From the NCBI GenBank assembly GCA_013415865.1, contig CP058896.1, positions 579,957-643,956 of the forward strand: a DNA stretch of 64,000 nt, written 5' to 3'. A program made the position numbers and the translations under genes. This stretch comes from Methanomassiliicoccales archaeon (lineage in GTDB: Archaea > Thermoplasmatota > Thermoplasmata > Methanomassiliicoccales > UBA472). The notes under the pieces are model-generated. The model saw only the letters and a program-made list of their open reading frames with translations, was not told where the DNA came from and ran no database searches. Position 1 is the first letter of the stretch, and every line of letters begins with the position of its first letter. Positions 33,936-43,119 of this stretch are shown here, in pieces.

Positions 33936-35335
33936 TTAAAAGGCAGACCGGTCTTTACGAGCATTTTGAAAGGAAGGAGCCAGGGACAAGGACGACGACA
34001 TTCTGTCCCGGCTGCGGGCACGGTATCATCCATAAGCTGATTGGCGAGGCGATCGCGGACCTGGGGTTGGCGGACAGGACGGTGTTCGTGAGCCCTGTCG
34101 GCTGCGCGGCCTTCTGCTATTATTATTTCGACTGCGGGAATGTGGCCGGACCGCATGGCAGGGCATCTGCGGTGGCCACGGGCATATCCCGTTCTTTACC
34201 AGGAAAGGTGGTCATCGCCTATCAGGGGGACGGCGACCTTGGGGCCATAGGGTTCAACAACGCGTTCCAGGCGGCGAGCAGGGGAGAGCATTTCGCATGT
34301 TTCTTCGTCAACAACTCGATATATGCGATGACGGGGGGACAGATGGCCCCCACGACCCTACCTGGCCAGAGGACGACCACGACCCCGTTCGGAAGGGATG
34401 TTGTGGCCGCAGGATACCCTCTCAAGGTCTGCGAGGTGCTGGACCAGCTTGAGGCCCCGGTCTACATAGAAAGGGTGTCCGTTGCCGACACAAAGAGGAT
34501 CATGCAGGCCAGGAAGGCGATACGCAAGGCGCTGGAGGTCCAGAGAGATGGCAAGGGCTATGCGTTCGTCGAGATACTGTCCCCATGCCCGACGAACTGG
34601 CGCATGGATGCGCTCAGGTCCGCCGAGTTCGTCACGGAAGAGATGGAGAAGGTCTTCCCTCTCAAGTGCTTCCGTGACAGGAGCGAGATGCCTGCCCCAG
34701 AGCGCATGAAGGTGCCAAGGAAGAGCATAGCTGAGCTCATCGGTCCCTCGGAGGAGGGCATGGACCAGAGACCCGACCAGTCCTTCAAGGAAAAGTCACT
34801 TAAGTTCTCTGGATTCGGGGGACAGGGGATCCTGAGCCTGGGGCTTGTGATAGCGGAGGCCGCGGGCCGCTCAGGACGATATGTATCGTGGTTCCCCAGC
34901 TACGGTCCGGAGCAACGTGGCGGATATGCCTCATGCTCGGTGGTGATCAGCGGCACCGAGGTCGGCTCTCCCACCGTGGACAGCCCGGACGTGCTCGTGG
35001 TGATGAGCCAGCCAGCATTGGATAGGTTCCTTCCTACCATGAAGGAAGGTGGGGTCCTTTTGCACGAGTCGGGCCTCTCGGTACCTGACGCGGTCCCCTC
35101 AGGGGTCAAGGTCTATTCCTTCCCAGCAGCAAAGATCGCGGCAGACAATGGCGTCCCTAAGGCCCAGAACACCGCGTTCCTCGGCGCGCTCACGGCATTA
35201 GGCCTGCACTCCATCGAGGAGGAGCACATCCTCTCTGCACTGGACAACAGCTTTTCGGCCAAGCCATCGTTGATCGAGAAGAACCGGAAGGTCTACGAGG
35301 CGGCCAAGGCGTGGACCGCGACTAACCTCTCCTGA
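33932..35335 (+). CDS. vorA: 2-ketoisovalerate oxidoreductase TPP subunit VorA (beta-gamma fusion)
   Basis: A 467-aa protein uniting the TPP-binding beta domain (CPGCGHG, SPVGCAAF, GDGDLGAIGFNN for TPP-Mg) and the gamma domain (FSGFGGQGILSLGLVIAEAA, then WFPSYGPEQRGG) after about residue 285. The same fusion is known in methanogen VorA (about 478 aa), so it identifies VOR rather than POR or KOR. ATG 33932 overlaps the vorB stop; upstream in-frame starts lie inside vorB. Confidence 0.92.
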   Translation: MIKRQTGLYEHFERKEPGTRTTTFCPGCGHGIIHKLIGEAIADLGLADRTVFVSPVGCAAFCYYYFDCGNVAGPHGRASAVATGISRSLPGKVVIAYQGDGDLGAIGFNNAFQAASRGEHFACFFVNNSIYAMTGGQMAPTTLPGQRTTTTPFGRDVVAAGYPLKVCEVLDQLEAPVYIERVSVADTKRIMQARKAIRKALEVQRDGKGYAFVEILSPCPTNWRMDALRSAEFVTEEMEKVFPLKCFRDRSEMPAPERMKVPRKSIAELIGPSEEGMDQRPDQSFKEKSLKFSGFGGQGILSLGLVIAEAAGRSGRYVSWFPSYGPEQRGGYASCSVVISGTEVGSPTVDSPDVLVVMSQPALDRFLPTMKEGGVLLHESGLSVPDAVPSGVKVYSFPAAKIAADNGVPKAQNTAFLGALTALGLHSIEEEHILSALDNSFSAKPSLIEKNRKVYEAAKAWTATNLS

Positions 35336-35486
35336 TGGCGCAATGGCCCAAGGGGAGCGGCCTTTCTATTCTTATTGGTAAGTTTCTTAAATCGATTAAT
35401 GATTAGGTCCATGAGATTGCCATTGGTTGGCGTGGCACATACTGGCTAGGCAGTTTCTGGGCATTTGGCAGGGAGAGCGGAGAGCA

Positions 35487-36050
35487 ATGTCTTCTTCTGA
35501 ACTTATCGGGGCGAGGATCAAGAACTATAGGGAGAGATTAGGCCTGAGCATCGAAGAGCTGGCAAAGAACGCGGGTGTCGATTCCTCGCTCATAGGGAGG
35601 ATCGAGGAGGGAAAAACCTACCCTCCGATCGGCGTCATGGTGAGGCTCGCAAGGGCACTTGGACAAAGGCTAGGGACCTTTATGGACGACCAGGTCATGG
35701 AAGACCCCTTGATCGTGAGACTGGATGAGAGAAGGGAAGAGACGTCCTCCCACAATGGTAAGACCTCGGAGCACTATCATTATTTCCCCCTTGCCAAAGG
35801 GAAGCCGGACAGGCACATGGAGCCTTTCTTCATAATTGTCGAACCGTGCAGGGAAAAAAGGCTCTCGTCCCATGAGGGCGAGGAGTTCATCGTCGTCGTC
35901 TCCGGGGAGGTGGAGCTGATCTATGGCAAAGAGAAATTCCTCCTCAGGCCGGGGGACACAATGCATTACAACTCGATCGTACCACACCATCTGGGCGCGG
36001 CCGGTGACAAAAAGGCGGAGATCTACGCCGTCATCTACATGCCGATCTGA
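35487..36050 (+). CDS. XRE-cupin transcriptional regulator
   Basis: A 187-aa regulator: N-terminal HTH_3 (IGARIKNYRERLGLSIEELAKNAGVDSSLIGRIEEG in outline, residues 6-45) and a C-terminal cupin (about 110-187; SSHEGEEFIVVVSGEVEL, LRPGDTMHYNS, PHHLGA) with conserved Glu/His for metal or ligand binding. ATG 35487 follows GGGAGAGCGGAGAG. The acyl-CoA synthetase begins 10 bases after its stop. This pair is recurrent in methanogens, so it likely controls that gene in response to a small carboxylate or CoA ligand. Confidence 0.85.
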   Translation: MSSSELIGARIKNYRERLGLSIEELAKNAGVDSSLIGRIEEGKTYPPIGVMVRLARALGQRLGTFMDDQVMEDPLIVRLDERREETSSHNGKTSEHYHYFPLAKGKPDRHMEPFFIIVEPCREKRLSSHEGEEFIVVVSGEVELIYGKEKFLLRPGDTMHYNSIVPHHLGAAGDKKAEIYAVIYMPI

Positions 36051-36060
36051 GGTGTGGACC

Positions 36061-37713
36061 ATGCCTAGGAAGGAGATCACAAGGGAGGCCACCATAGGAC
36101 AGCTCCTTGACGAGACCGTCGCAAGGTTCCCCGACAACGATGCGGTGGTCTACGCCGACCGGGACTACCGACAGACCTGGAGAGAGTTCTCCGATATGGT
36201 CGACAAGGTCGCGAAGGGGCTGATGGCCCTTGGCATAAAGAAAGGTGAGAAGGTCGCGATATGGGCCACGAACGTTCCACATTGGGTGACCCTCCAGTTC
36301 GCCACTGCCAGGATAGGTGCGGTGCTCCTCACGATCAATATCAACTACAAGGTGGCCGAGATAGAATATCTTCTCAGGCAGTCGGATTGTGAGAACATAT
36401 TCCTGATCGACGGCTTCCGTGACACCGATTATGTCAACACCATCTATCAGCTGGTCCCTGAGCTCAAGGAGCAGCCACGGGACTCCTTCCGGTCAGCCAG
36501 GTTCCCGTTTTTGAAAAGGGTCTTCTTCCTAGGGCCAGAGAAGCACAGGGGGATGTATTCCTGGAATGAGGTCGTGGCAATGAGCGTCCAGACCTCCGAT
36601 GACGAATACAAGGAAAGACAGGCGTCATTGAGCTGCCATGATGTCGTGAACATGCAGTATACATCAGGCACGACCGGTTTCCCCAAAGGGGTGATGCTGA
36701 CGCACTACAACATTGCTAATAACGGCTATTGGATCGGCGTCAACCAGAACTTCACATCAAAGGACAGGGTATGCCTTCCCGTTCCTCTCTTCCATTGTTT
36801 CGGATGTGTGCTCGGGGTGATGGCATGCCTGAACCATGGCTCGACCATGGTGATATTGGAGAAGTACGACCCGGTCAATGTGATGATGTCGGTCGAGAGG
36901 GAGAGATGCACGGCGCTCTACGGTGTGCCGACGATGTTCATCGCCATACTTGAGCACAAGCTCTTCGACAAGTTCGACTTCTCCTCGCTGAGGACCGGGA
37001 TCATGGCCGGCGCGCCCTGCCCAGTGAAATCCATGAAGGAGTGCGTGGAGAGGATGAACATGAGGGAGGTCACCATCGTCTATGGACTTACTGAGTCCTC
37101 TCCAGGCATGACACAGACAAGATACGATGAACCTGACATCAATAAAAAGTGCTCTACTGTGGGCAAGGCCTTGCCGGGGGTCGAGGTCGCGGTGATCGAC
37201 CCCGAGACGGGAAGGTTCTGTGAAGATTACGAGCATGGGGAGCTCTGCTGTCGCGGATATAACGTGATGAAGGGGTACTACAAGATGCCCGAGGAGACGG
37301 CAAAGGCCATAGACAAGGACGGATGGCTCCATTCTGGGGACATCGGGATGAGGGACAAGGACGGATATTTCTCGGTCACCGGCCGCTTGAAGGACATGAT
37401 AATCAGGGGAGGGGAGAACATCTACCCCAAGGAGGTCGAGGACTTCATACATCACATCGAAGGCGTCCAGGATGTTCAGGTCGTCGGCGTCCCCAGCAAG
37501 AAATACGGTGAGCAGCCAGGGGCATTCATCATCCTGAAGGCAGGGTCGAAGCTGACCGAGGCGGACATCCAGGACCATTGCCGCGGCAAGATAGCTTGGT
37601 ACAAGATCCCCAAATACATCAGGTTCGTGGACTCATACCCGATGACGGCGAGCGGGAAGATCATGAAATACAAGCTGAGGGAGGAGTCTGCAAGACTGTG
37701 GCCAGATGCTTGA
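36061..37713 (+). CDS. AMP-forming acyl-CoA synthetase
   Basis: A 550-aa ANL-family ligase with the phosphate loop YTSGTTGFPKG, A5 motif YGLTESS, hinge region HSGDIGMRDKDGYFSVTGRLKD and C-terminal catalytic Lys in MTASGKIMKYK. It resembles the medium/long-chain (FadD-like) branch; substrate range cannot be set by eye. It forms an operon with the XRE-cupin regulator. Methanogens have no complete beta-oxidation, so a role in acid scavenging or methyl/branched-acid activation is possible but unproven. Confidence 0.88.
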   Translation: MPRKEITREATIGQLLDETVARFPDNDAVVYADRDYRQTWREFSDMVDKVAKGLMALGIKKGEKVAIWATNVPHWVTLQFATARIGAVLLTININYKVAEIEYLLRQSDCENIFLIDGFRDTDYVNTIYQLVPELKEQPRDSFRSARFPFLKRVFFLGPEKHRGMYSWNEVVAMSVQTSDDEYKERQASLSCHDVVNMQYTSGTTGFPKGVMLTHYNIANNGYWIGVNQNFTSKDRVCLPVPLFHCFGCVLGVMACLNHGSTMVILEKYDPVNVMMSVERERCTALYGVPTMFIAILEHKLFDKFDFSSLRTGIMAGAPCPVKSMKECVERMNMREVTIVYGLTESSPGMTQTRYDEPDINKKCSTVGKALPGVEVAVIDPETGRFCEDYEHGELCCRGYNVMKGYYKMPEETAKAIDKDGWLHSGDIGMRDKDGYFSVTGRLKDMIIRGGENIYPKEVEDFIHHIEGVQDVQVVGVPSKKYGEQPGAFIILKAGSKLTEADIQDHCRGKIAWYKIPKYIRFVDSYPMTASGKIMKYKLREESARLWPDA

Positions 37714-37716
37714 AGG

Positions 37717-38643
37717 TCATTGTGGCAGTGCCCTCGGCCGGCCCTTGATCGCGACCATCTTGTCCCGCCAGGTCCCCATCGTGGCCGACCTGATGATGAG
37801 GCTCGCATCGATATGATCGAAGCATTCGGTCTCCTCGAACGACCTCATGACCGACCTCAGCTCCTCGAGGTCCTGTAGGACCGCCAGGCTCGTCATCATA
37901 TGTGGCATGTTGGAATAGGTGTTGAAGAACAAGATGCTGGGAGCGTGGCGTCTCATTAATTCCTGGACGGTATCTACGATCCTGTCCTTATTGAAGCATT
38001 CCATGTGGAACAAGCACAATGGGTTGGAGATAGCGTTAGGGTCGAACTCTATCGAGAGGTCGAGCGCGTTCCTCTCAAGCATCCGGTTGAACCTTCCCAC
38101 CACCCTTCTCAGTGGCTCATCTATCTCCGCTGCCACCTCCTCCATGCTCTTGCGGGGGTCCTCGCTCATAGAGCTTACTATGCGCCAGTCCAATGTGCTG
38201 TAATTATACTCACCGGCGATGTCGAACAATTCTCTTATGGCCGCGACAGGGCTTGCGATCATTGCCCTATCAGCGGTCTTCTGGACGGCAAGATCGATGT
38301 CATCGTCCTTTTTGAGATGTATCGCGATATAGAACCTCCCCCCGGTCGATTGAGCTATCCATGCAACGGAATCCTCGCCGCTCAACATGGACATGGCATG
38401 CTGCATCGAACGGAGCCTGCTCCTGCCATAGATGAGGACGCTCTTCGCCCCTAAGGATGCCAGGCTCGGTTTTGCGGTCATCGCCCTGACAACCCCCTCT
38501 CTGACCAAGGTCTCGGTCCTGAGATAGACCCCCCGGGGCGTGATGTTCAGGACCTCGGACATCTGCTGCTCAGATGCCCTGGAATCCCTCATGAGGATGT
38601 GGAGCAGCGAAATGTCGGTCCGGTCCAAGGTGCCCTCTTTCAT
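37717..38643 (-). CDS. Lrp/AsnC-like regulator with two HTH modules
   Basis: A 308-aa protein. The first wHTH (residues 6-55: DRTDISLLHILMRDSRASEQQMSEVL) is followed by an alpha/beta segment. A second HTH-like block (about 155-205: DWRIVSSMSEDPRKSMEEVA) is followed by another alpha/beta segment, so it looks like a tandem duplication of an AsnC-type unit. Ligand unknown. It converges on the acyl-CoA synthetase with 3 bases between stops. Confidence 0.78.
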   Translation of the reverse strand: MKEGTLDRTDISLLHILMRDSRASEQQMSEVLNITPRGVYLRTETLVREGVVRAMTAKPSLASLGAKSVLIYGRSRLRSMQHAMSMLSGEDSVAWIAQSTGGRFYIAIHLKKDDDIDLAVQKTADRAMIASPVAAIRELFDIAGEYNYSTLDWRIVSSMSEDPRKSMEEVAAEIDEPLRRVVGRFNRMLERNALDLSIEFDPNAISNPLCLFHMECFNKDRIVDTVQELMRRHAPSILFFNTYSNMPHMMTSLAVLQDLEELRSVMRSFEETECFDHIDASLIIRSATMGTWRDKMVAIKGRPRALPQ

Positions 38644-38670
38644 CTTTTCATATGACGATTGATGGCCCGA

Positions 38671-39636
38671 CTATTTGAGCGTGCAGTGGGCGTCCTTTAC
38701 CTTAACGAGACCTTCCAATTGTCCCTTTGTCACTTTCAATAGACCGGCTGGGACGAGCCGTCTCAGGAGCTCGCGCCAATTGTCGTTCTTTGCGAACACC
38801 ATGCTGAAAAGGTGGGAGGCGTCGTCCAAGTGGCCGTTGTTGACAAGGGTCACAGCGTGCCAGAACATCATCTCCTCATTGTCAGGGACCATCTCCTCTG
38901 CGTATGAATAATGATACAGGGCCTTTGCCATGTCCCCTCTTTCCATCTCGAGGTCGCCCTGGTCCATATGCTCATAGGCCCTTTTGACGGAGAGCAACCT
39001 CCTTAGCTCTTCCAATGGCTGGTGGGAGTCGTCCACCCTGAGGTCGATGATGCGGTCCTCCCACGCCCTTCCGGTCGAACCGGTCCTGACGACCACCAGG
39101 GCCGCGGACTGTCTCCCCCTTATGTCGCCCCCCTCCTTCTCAGCGGCCTCGAGGGCTGCGAGCATCCTCTCCGCGAGCGGGCCTTCGGTCGAAATGAATG
39201 TATCGGCCATGGCGCTCCAGACGGTATTCCTCAGCATCATGTTGGCCTGAACGGAGAACCCATCCCCGGTAAGATGGCCGGCCTCGGCTATACAGCCGCT
39301 GCCCGTCCATGCTGCTACCTCCCCTTCAGGGGACAATATCGCCAGTTGCCTCATGTGTCTGGCTCCATCCGCAGCGGTGAGCCTCTCAAGCACCTCCTGC
39401 GGCAGGAGACCTCTCCTGAGGAGGGCCAGCCCGTTCGGCCCATAGGAGATGTTGACCATCGCCTGGGTGGCGACCACTCCCACCCCCGGCTCTGCCCAGA
39501 TGACCGATGTCCCGACCGAGAACCAATGTGATTGCACGGCGGCGCCCATCTCCCCTCGCTCCTTGTCCACCGCGACGATCGAATAGGTATGCGCCAGCCT
39601 GTTGAATCGACCGCTCTTGCCAAAATTGCCGCACAT
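38671..39636 (-). CDS. DUF1028 family Ntn-like protein with TPR-like C-terminus
   Basis: A 321-aa protein. Residues 10-215 match DUF1028 (COG3342): HTYSIVAVDKERGEMG, AVQSHWFSVG, GVVATQAMVNISYGP and GFSVQANMML, a putative Ntn-hydrolase fold of unknown activity. The C-terminal 100 residues (YEHMDQGDLEMERGDMAKALYHYSYAEE and following) look like tetratricopeptide helices. The function is unknown; peptide or amide hydrolysis is a family guess. It lies 27 bases from the Lrp-like gene on the same strand. Confidence 0.82.
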   Translation of the reverse strand: MCGNFGKSGRFNRLAHTYSIVAVDKERGEMGAAVQSHWFSVGTSVIWAEPGVGVVATQAMVNISYGPNGLALLRRGLLPQEVLERLTAADGARHMRQLAILSPEGEVAAWTGSGCIAEAGHLTGDGFSVQANMMLRNTVWSAMADTFISTEGPLAERMLAALEAAEKEGGDIRGRQSAALVVVRTGSTGRAWEDRIIDLRVDDSHQPLEELRRLLSVKRAYEHMDQGDLEMERGDMAKALYHYSYAEEMVPDNEEMMFWHAVTLVNNGHLDDASHLFSMVFAKNDNWRELLRRLVPAGLLKVTKGQLEGLVKVKDAHCTLK

Positions 39637-39742
39637 CTGAAATCAGATGCTCCTCCGCCGATATATCAATGATGTTAACGGAGTTATTGCGGATTAGCAC
39701 CGATAACAATATGTCGGATATCGACATCCTTTGACCGAGCAG

Positions 39743-40567
39743 ATGCCGAAGATGGACCTGGGAAGGGTCAAGCTGCATTACCATATCAACGGGGAGGGGG
39801 AACCGGTGGTGCTGATCACCGGCCTTGGCGGGGATGTGAGCTTCTGGAAGGGGCTTGTACCATTGCTTTCCTCGGAATTCACAGTGATCACCTTCGACGC
39901 AAGAGGGTCCGGCCAGACGGAATATCCCGACGAGGACTTCACCATGGAGGACCTGGCCGACGATGTCATTGGGCTCTTGGAGGGGCTGGGAATCAAGAAG
40001 GCCCACGTAGTAGGATGGTCAATGGGGGGCAACGTGGCCCAGGACCTTGCATCAAGATATTCGGAGATGGTCGGTTCCCTGACCCTTATCTCGACATATA
40101 CAAGAAGGCCTGCGAGGTCCTCCTATGCCATAGATACTATGATAAAGATGGTGCACGAAGGCGCCAGTTACGAATCTCTCTTCATGATGATGCAGGCCTT
40201 CTGTATGACCGAGGCCTCTTTCAGGATGAGGGAAAAGAGGCAGGCTGGTCATAAGGCCCAGGTCTCGTTCTCAGAACAAAGCATCATCGGTTTCGAAAGG
40301 CAGAAGAAGGCCCTGGACGGGTTCGATGGGGGCCCAAGTCTCGAACGTATCAAGGCCCCGACGCTCATTCTCCATGGGACCGATGACATAATGGTCCCAC
40401 CCCAGTACAGCGATGAGCTCGCCCAGGGCATCAGGGGATCGATCCTGGAGAACATCAAAGGGGCGGGGCATATAATCAGCCCTAGGCTATATCACGAGAA
40501 GCTACGCGCGTTCCTTCTAGCGAACCGCTTTACGGATGGCAAGGACCAGCCCTACTTCTCCGAGTGA
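39743..40567 (+). CDS. Alpha/beta hydrolase
   Basis: A 274-aa alpha/beta hydrolase with oxyanion region LITGLGGDVSFW, nucleophile elbow GWSMGG, acid in HGTDDIMVP and catalytic His in GAGHI. ATG 39743 is preferred over a TTG four codons upstream. The substrate is not evident; the family includes esterases and 3-oxoadipate enol-lactonase-like enzymes. It is followed by a palindrome and a thioesterase. Confidence 0.85.
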   Translation: MPKMDLGRVKLHYHINGEGEPVVLITGLGGDVSFWKGLVPLLSSEFTVITFDARGSGQTEYPDEDFTMEDLADDVIGLLEGLGIKKAHVVGWSMGGNVAQDLASRYSEMVGSLTLISTYTRRPARSSYAIDTMIKMVHEGASYESLFMMMQAFCMTEASFRMREKRQAGHKAQVSFSEQSIIGFERQKKALDGFDGGPSLERIKAPTLILHGTDDIMVPPQYSDELAQGIRGSILENIKGAGHIISPRLYHEKLRAFLLANRFTDGKDQPYFSE

Positions 40568-40584
40568 GAGCGTCCGCAAAGATG

Positions 40585-40602
40585 AAGGGCTCATGAGCCC
40601 TT
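40585..40602. repeat. Perfect 18-bp palindrome
   Basis: AAGGGCTCATGAGCCCTT reads identically on both strands. It lies 17 bases past the hydrolase stop and 31 before the thioesterase ATG. It could be a hairpin terminator-like element or a dimeric regulator site. Confidence 0.55.
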
Positions 40603-40633
40603 AGAACGTTCATAGAGGGCCGGATGTCAAGAG

Positions 40634-41044
40634 ATGATCGTCATGGAGCCGCCTATGGATGTCTCAGAACGGATCGAGGCAATCAACAACTGTGAGTATG
40701 CAAAGAGGTTCGACATGAGGGTCACCCTCCTCACAAAGGAGGAGGTGCGGGTCGAGATGCCGATCAGAGGGAACATCAACGGTTTCAAGATCGCACATGG
40801 AGGGGCGATCTTCACCCTGGCGGACGAGGCCTTTGCGCTCATTGGAAATCTGGGCGAGTATCCCGAGGTGGCAATGTCCGCGAGCATCCGGTATCTAAGG
40901 CCGGCCAAGGAGGACATGGTCGCGATAGCCAGGAAGGTCTCTGAGGACGATAGGACGTCCACCTACAAGGTTGATGTCATCTCAGGGGGGGTCCTGGTCG
41001 CTGAGTTCGAGGGGGTCGGTTATAAATTGAAGGGAAAAAAATGA
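40634..41044 (+). CDS. PaaI-type hotdog thioesterase
   Basis: A 136-aa hotdog-fold protein with the PaaI signature HGGAIFTLADEAFAL (catalytic Asp in LADEA) and ASIRYLRPAKE. It likely hydrolyses an acyl-CoA, which fits a region with several acyl-CoA synthetases. ATG 40634 is used; ATG 40643 is possible. It follows the alpha/beta hydrolase on the same strand. Confidence 0.85.
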   Translation: MIVMEPPMDVSERIEAINNCEYAKRFDMRVTLLTKEEVRVEMPIRGNINGFKIAHGGAIFTLADEAFALIGNLGEYPEVAMSASIRYLRPAKEDMVAIARKVSEDDRTSTYKVDVISGGVLVAEFEGVGYKLKGKK

Positions 41045-41224
41045 CGGAAGGACCTTCATCATACTTTTCTTCGATCATAGACGGCCAAGGATCTGGAGAC
41101 AATAGTCATATTGCTCCAGTGTGGTGTCTTAGAAAGGTAATGTTAAATCTGTCTTATCCTGAGATCTTTAAAAATGTCCATGGAAGGATTCCCTGTGGAT
41201 CTGACCTGGGTCAGGAAGGCCCGG

Positions 41225-43009
41225 CTACCGCAGTCTGAACTTCCCATTGGGGACCGTGATCTCGAACCTCGCGCCTTTACCAGGGGTGCCCGTCTCGCAT
41301 ATGGATATACCTGTCGCGGCCAGAACGGCATGTGCAAGGGGCAGGCCGTGCTTTCCGTACCTCCTCTCGAATAATCTCGGTTTCATATCCATTGGGATGC
41401 CGACGCCATTGTCCTCGAATATTATCTTCACGGCGCTGCCCTCCATCTCGTACGCCACCCAGATCTTATGCGCCTTTCCGCCGTGCTTCATGGTGTTGTC
41501 GATCAGACTGTAGAAGACGCGGTCGAGCATGGGGTCCGCGAGCACCTCCAATCTCTTCGCGAGCACCTGAACGTGGACATCGTCAGGATCTATGCGGATG
41601 ATGATGTCCCTCAAGAGATCGTGGACGCTTTGCCATTCCGCCTCCTTGGTGCCGATCTGCTGGAACTCCAGGACGCTGTTCGCATTGTCGATCACGGTGC
41701 CAAGGAGCTCCTCCATCTTGGCAAGCCTGTCGAGCAACCATGGGTCCTTGGCCCTTTCCTTCACCAGCTCCAGATGCCCCATCACATCCATCAGTCTTTC
41801 AAGGTCCTCGACCTTGGTGACGACGTTCATGTCAGAGAGAATGACCTTTTCTTCATTTATTGGTCCGATGACGGGCACAGCCGGTTGCTCTTGGCGCGGC
41901 CTACACGAGACGTCCCTCGTGATCATCAGGACCCTTAATCCTTGCCCATTGCCAACATCCACGACCCTCCCTTTGGCCTCGACGTTTACGAGGGAGCCGT
42001 CCTTCCTCCTCAATCGGAACTCGATAGGAGGGGCCGAACCCGTGTCGAGCATCACCCCCATCGCTTGTTTGATCGCCGGAACGTCCTCAGGTGGGACAAG
42101 CTTGAAGAGCTCCATCCTCACCACATCATCAGGGGCGTGACCAGTGAGCTCTTTGATCGCAGACGAGGAATATGTTATCCCTCCGAACGGGTCGAGCATC
42201 GAGATCCAATCTGTGGAGTTCTCGGCGATGAGCCTCAGATTCTCATGACTTTTCTTAAGGGACTCGTCGCACGCCCTCTTCTCCGTCACATCGATGAGCG
42301 TGACGTGGTGGCCGAACAGCTTTCCTGTCTCGTCTTTTATGCTGGTAACATACGCGTATGCCGTGAAGGTCGTCCCATCTGTCCTCTTTGCGGTGAAATC
42401 CCCTTCCCACCGGCCTAGGATGTCGATGCCCGCCTTTATGACATCGATGACGTCGCCGTGCTCCAAGAGGTCTTTTATCTCCTTGCCCACAAGCTTGGAG
42501 CGGTCCTCCACCTTCCAAAGCCCTAATGCTGCCTCGTTTACCTCAAGGACCCTGTCATGTGCATCTATCATCAAATTCCCAACGACGGCCCTGTCAAAGG
42601 CGGTCGTCTTGAGGCTGTTCGCTTTCTCCCTCCAATGGTCATGCACGGCCGACCTCACCATCTGCTCAAGGTCGCCTAGTTTTGAGATGGGGTTGGGGCC
42701 CTTCAAAATAAAGTAATCCACCCCGGAGTTCAAAGCGTCGATGACCACATCCTCCTCGACGCGCCCAGAGAAAAGGATGAACGGGATGGGGTCTTTTCTC
42801 ATCCTCAGCTTCTTCAGGTATTCCAATCCGCTCATCCAGGGGAGGTAGACGTCCGCGACGATCACGTCTATCTTCTTCTTCGAGATCAGCTTCTCACCGT
42901 CGCGTACCGACTGCACCATCTCAACATGGAGATCGCTGGACCTCTCGAGATATTTCTTGCACAGATGCTGCAAGGATTCGTCGACATCGATGAGGAGGAC
43001 GTTGATCAT
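41225..43009 (-). CDS. Hybrid sensor protein: receiver, two PAS domains and HATPase
   Basis: A 594-aa soluble signalling protein. The receiver domain (1-115) has acidic pocket D8/D10 and phospho-Asp D53 (VADVYLPWMSG). PAS1 spans about 140-250, PAS2 about 265-385, and a C-terminal ATPase about 490-594 (N-box SLIDNTMKHGG, G1 EDNGVGIPM). In the dimerisation helix the usual RHD of this archaeal group is not seen: the aligned stretch reads KVEDLERLMDVMGHLEL. It therefore probably cannot autophosphorylate in the normal way. ATG 43009 is chosen (MINVLLIDVDES). Confidence 0.85.
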   Translation of the reverse strand: MINVLLIDVDESLQHLCKKYLERSSDLHVEMVQSVRDGEKLISKKKIDVIVADVYLPWMSGLEYLKKLRMRKDPIPFILFSGRVEEDVVIDALNSGVDYFILKGPNPISKLGDLEQMVRSAVHDHWREKANSLKTTAFDRAVVGNLMIDAHDRVLEVNEAALGLWKVEDRSKLVGKEIKDLLEHGDVIDVIKAGIDILGRWEGDFTAKRTDGTTFTAYAYVTSIKDETGKLFGHHVTLIDVTEKRACDESLKKSHENLRLIAENSTDWISMLDPFGGITYSSSAIKELTGHAPDDVVRMELFKLVPPEDVPAIKQAMGVMLDTGSAPPIEFRLRRKDGSLVNVEAKGRVVDVGNGQGLRVLMITRDVSCRPRQEQPAVPVIGPINEEKVILSDMNVVTKVEDLERLMDVMGHLELVKERAKDPWLLDRLAKMEELLGTVIDNANSVLEFQQIGTKEAEWQSVHDLLRDIIIRIDPDDVHVQVLAKRLEVLADPMLDRVFYSLIDNTMKHGGKAHKIWVAYEMEGSAVKIIFEDNGVGIPMDMKPRLFERRYGKHGLPLAHAVLAATGISICETGTPGKGARFEITVPNGKFRLR

Positions 43010-43119
43010 CAGAGCACCGGGATAGGGCATGAACCCTCTACAGATTCAAGAAGATTGCGAGATGAGAATCGATATTGCGACGGGTTGGACATGCTCGGTC
43101 GATGCGATCTCTTAGGGGG

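Noticed and set aside
33932-35335. The beta-gamma fusion in the oxidoreductase as a novelty
   Set aside because: The same fusion and subunit sizes are known for methanogen VorA, so it is expected.
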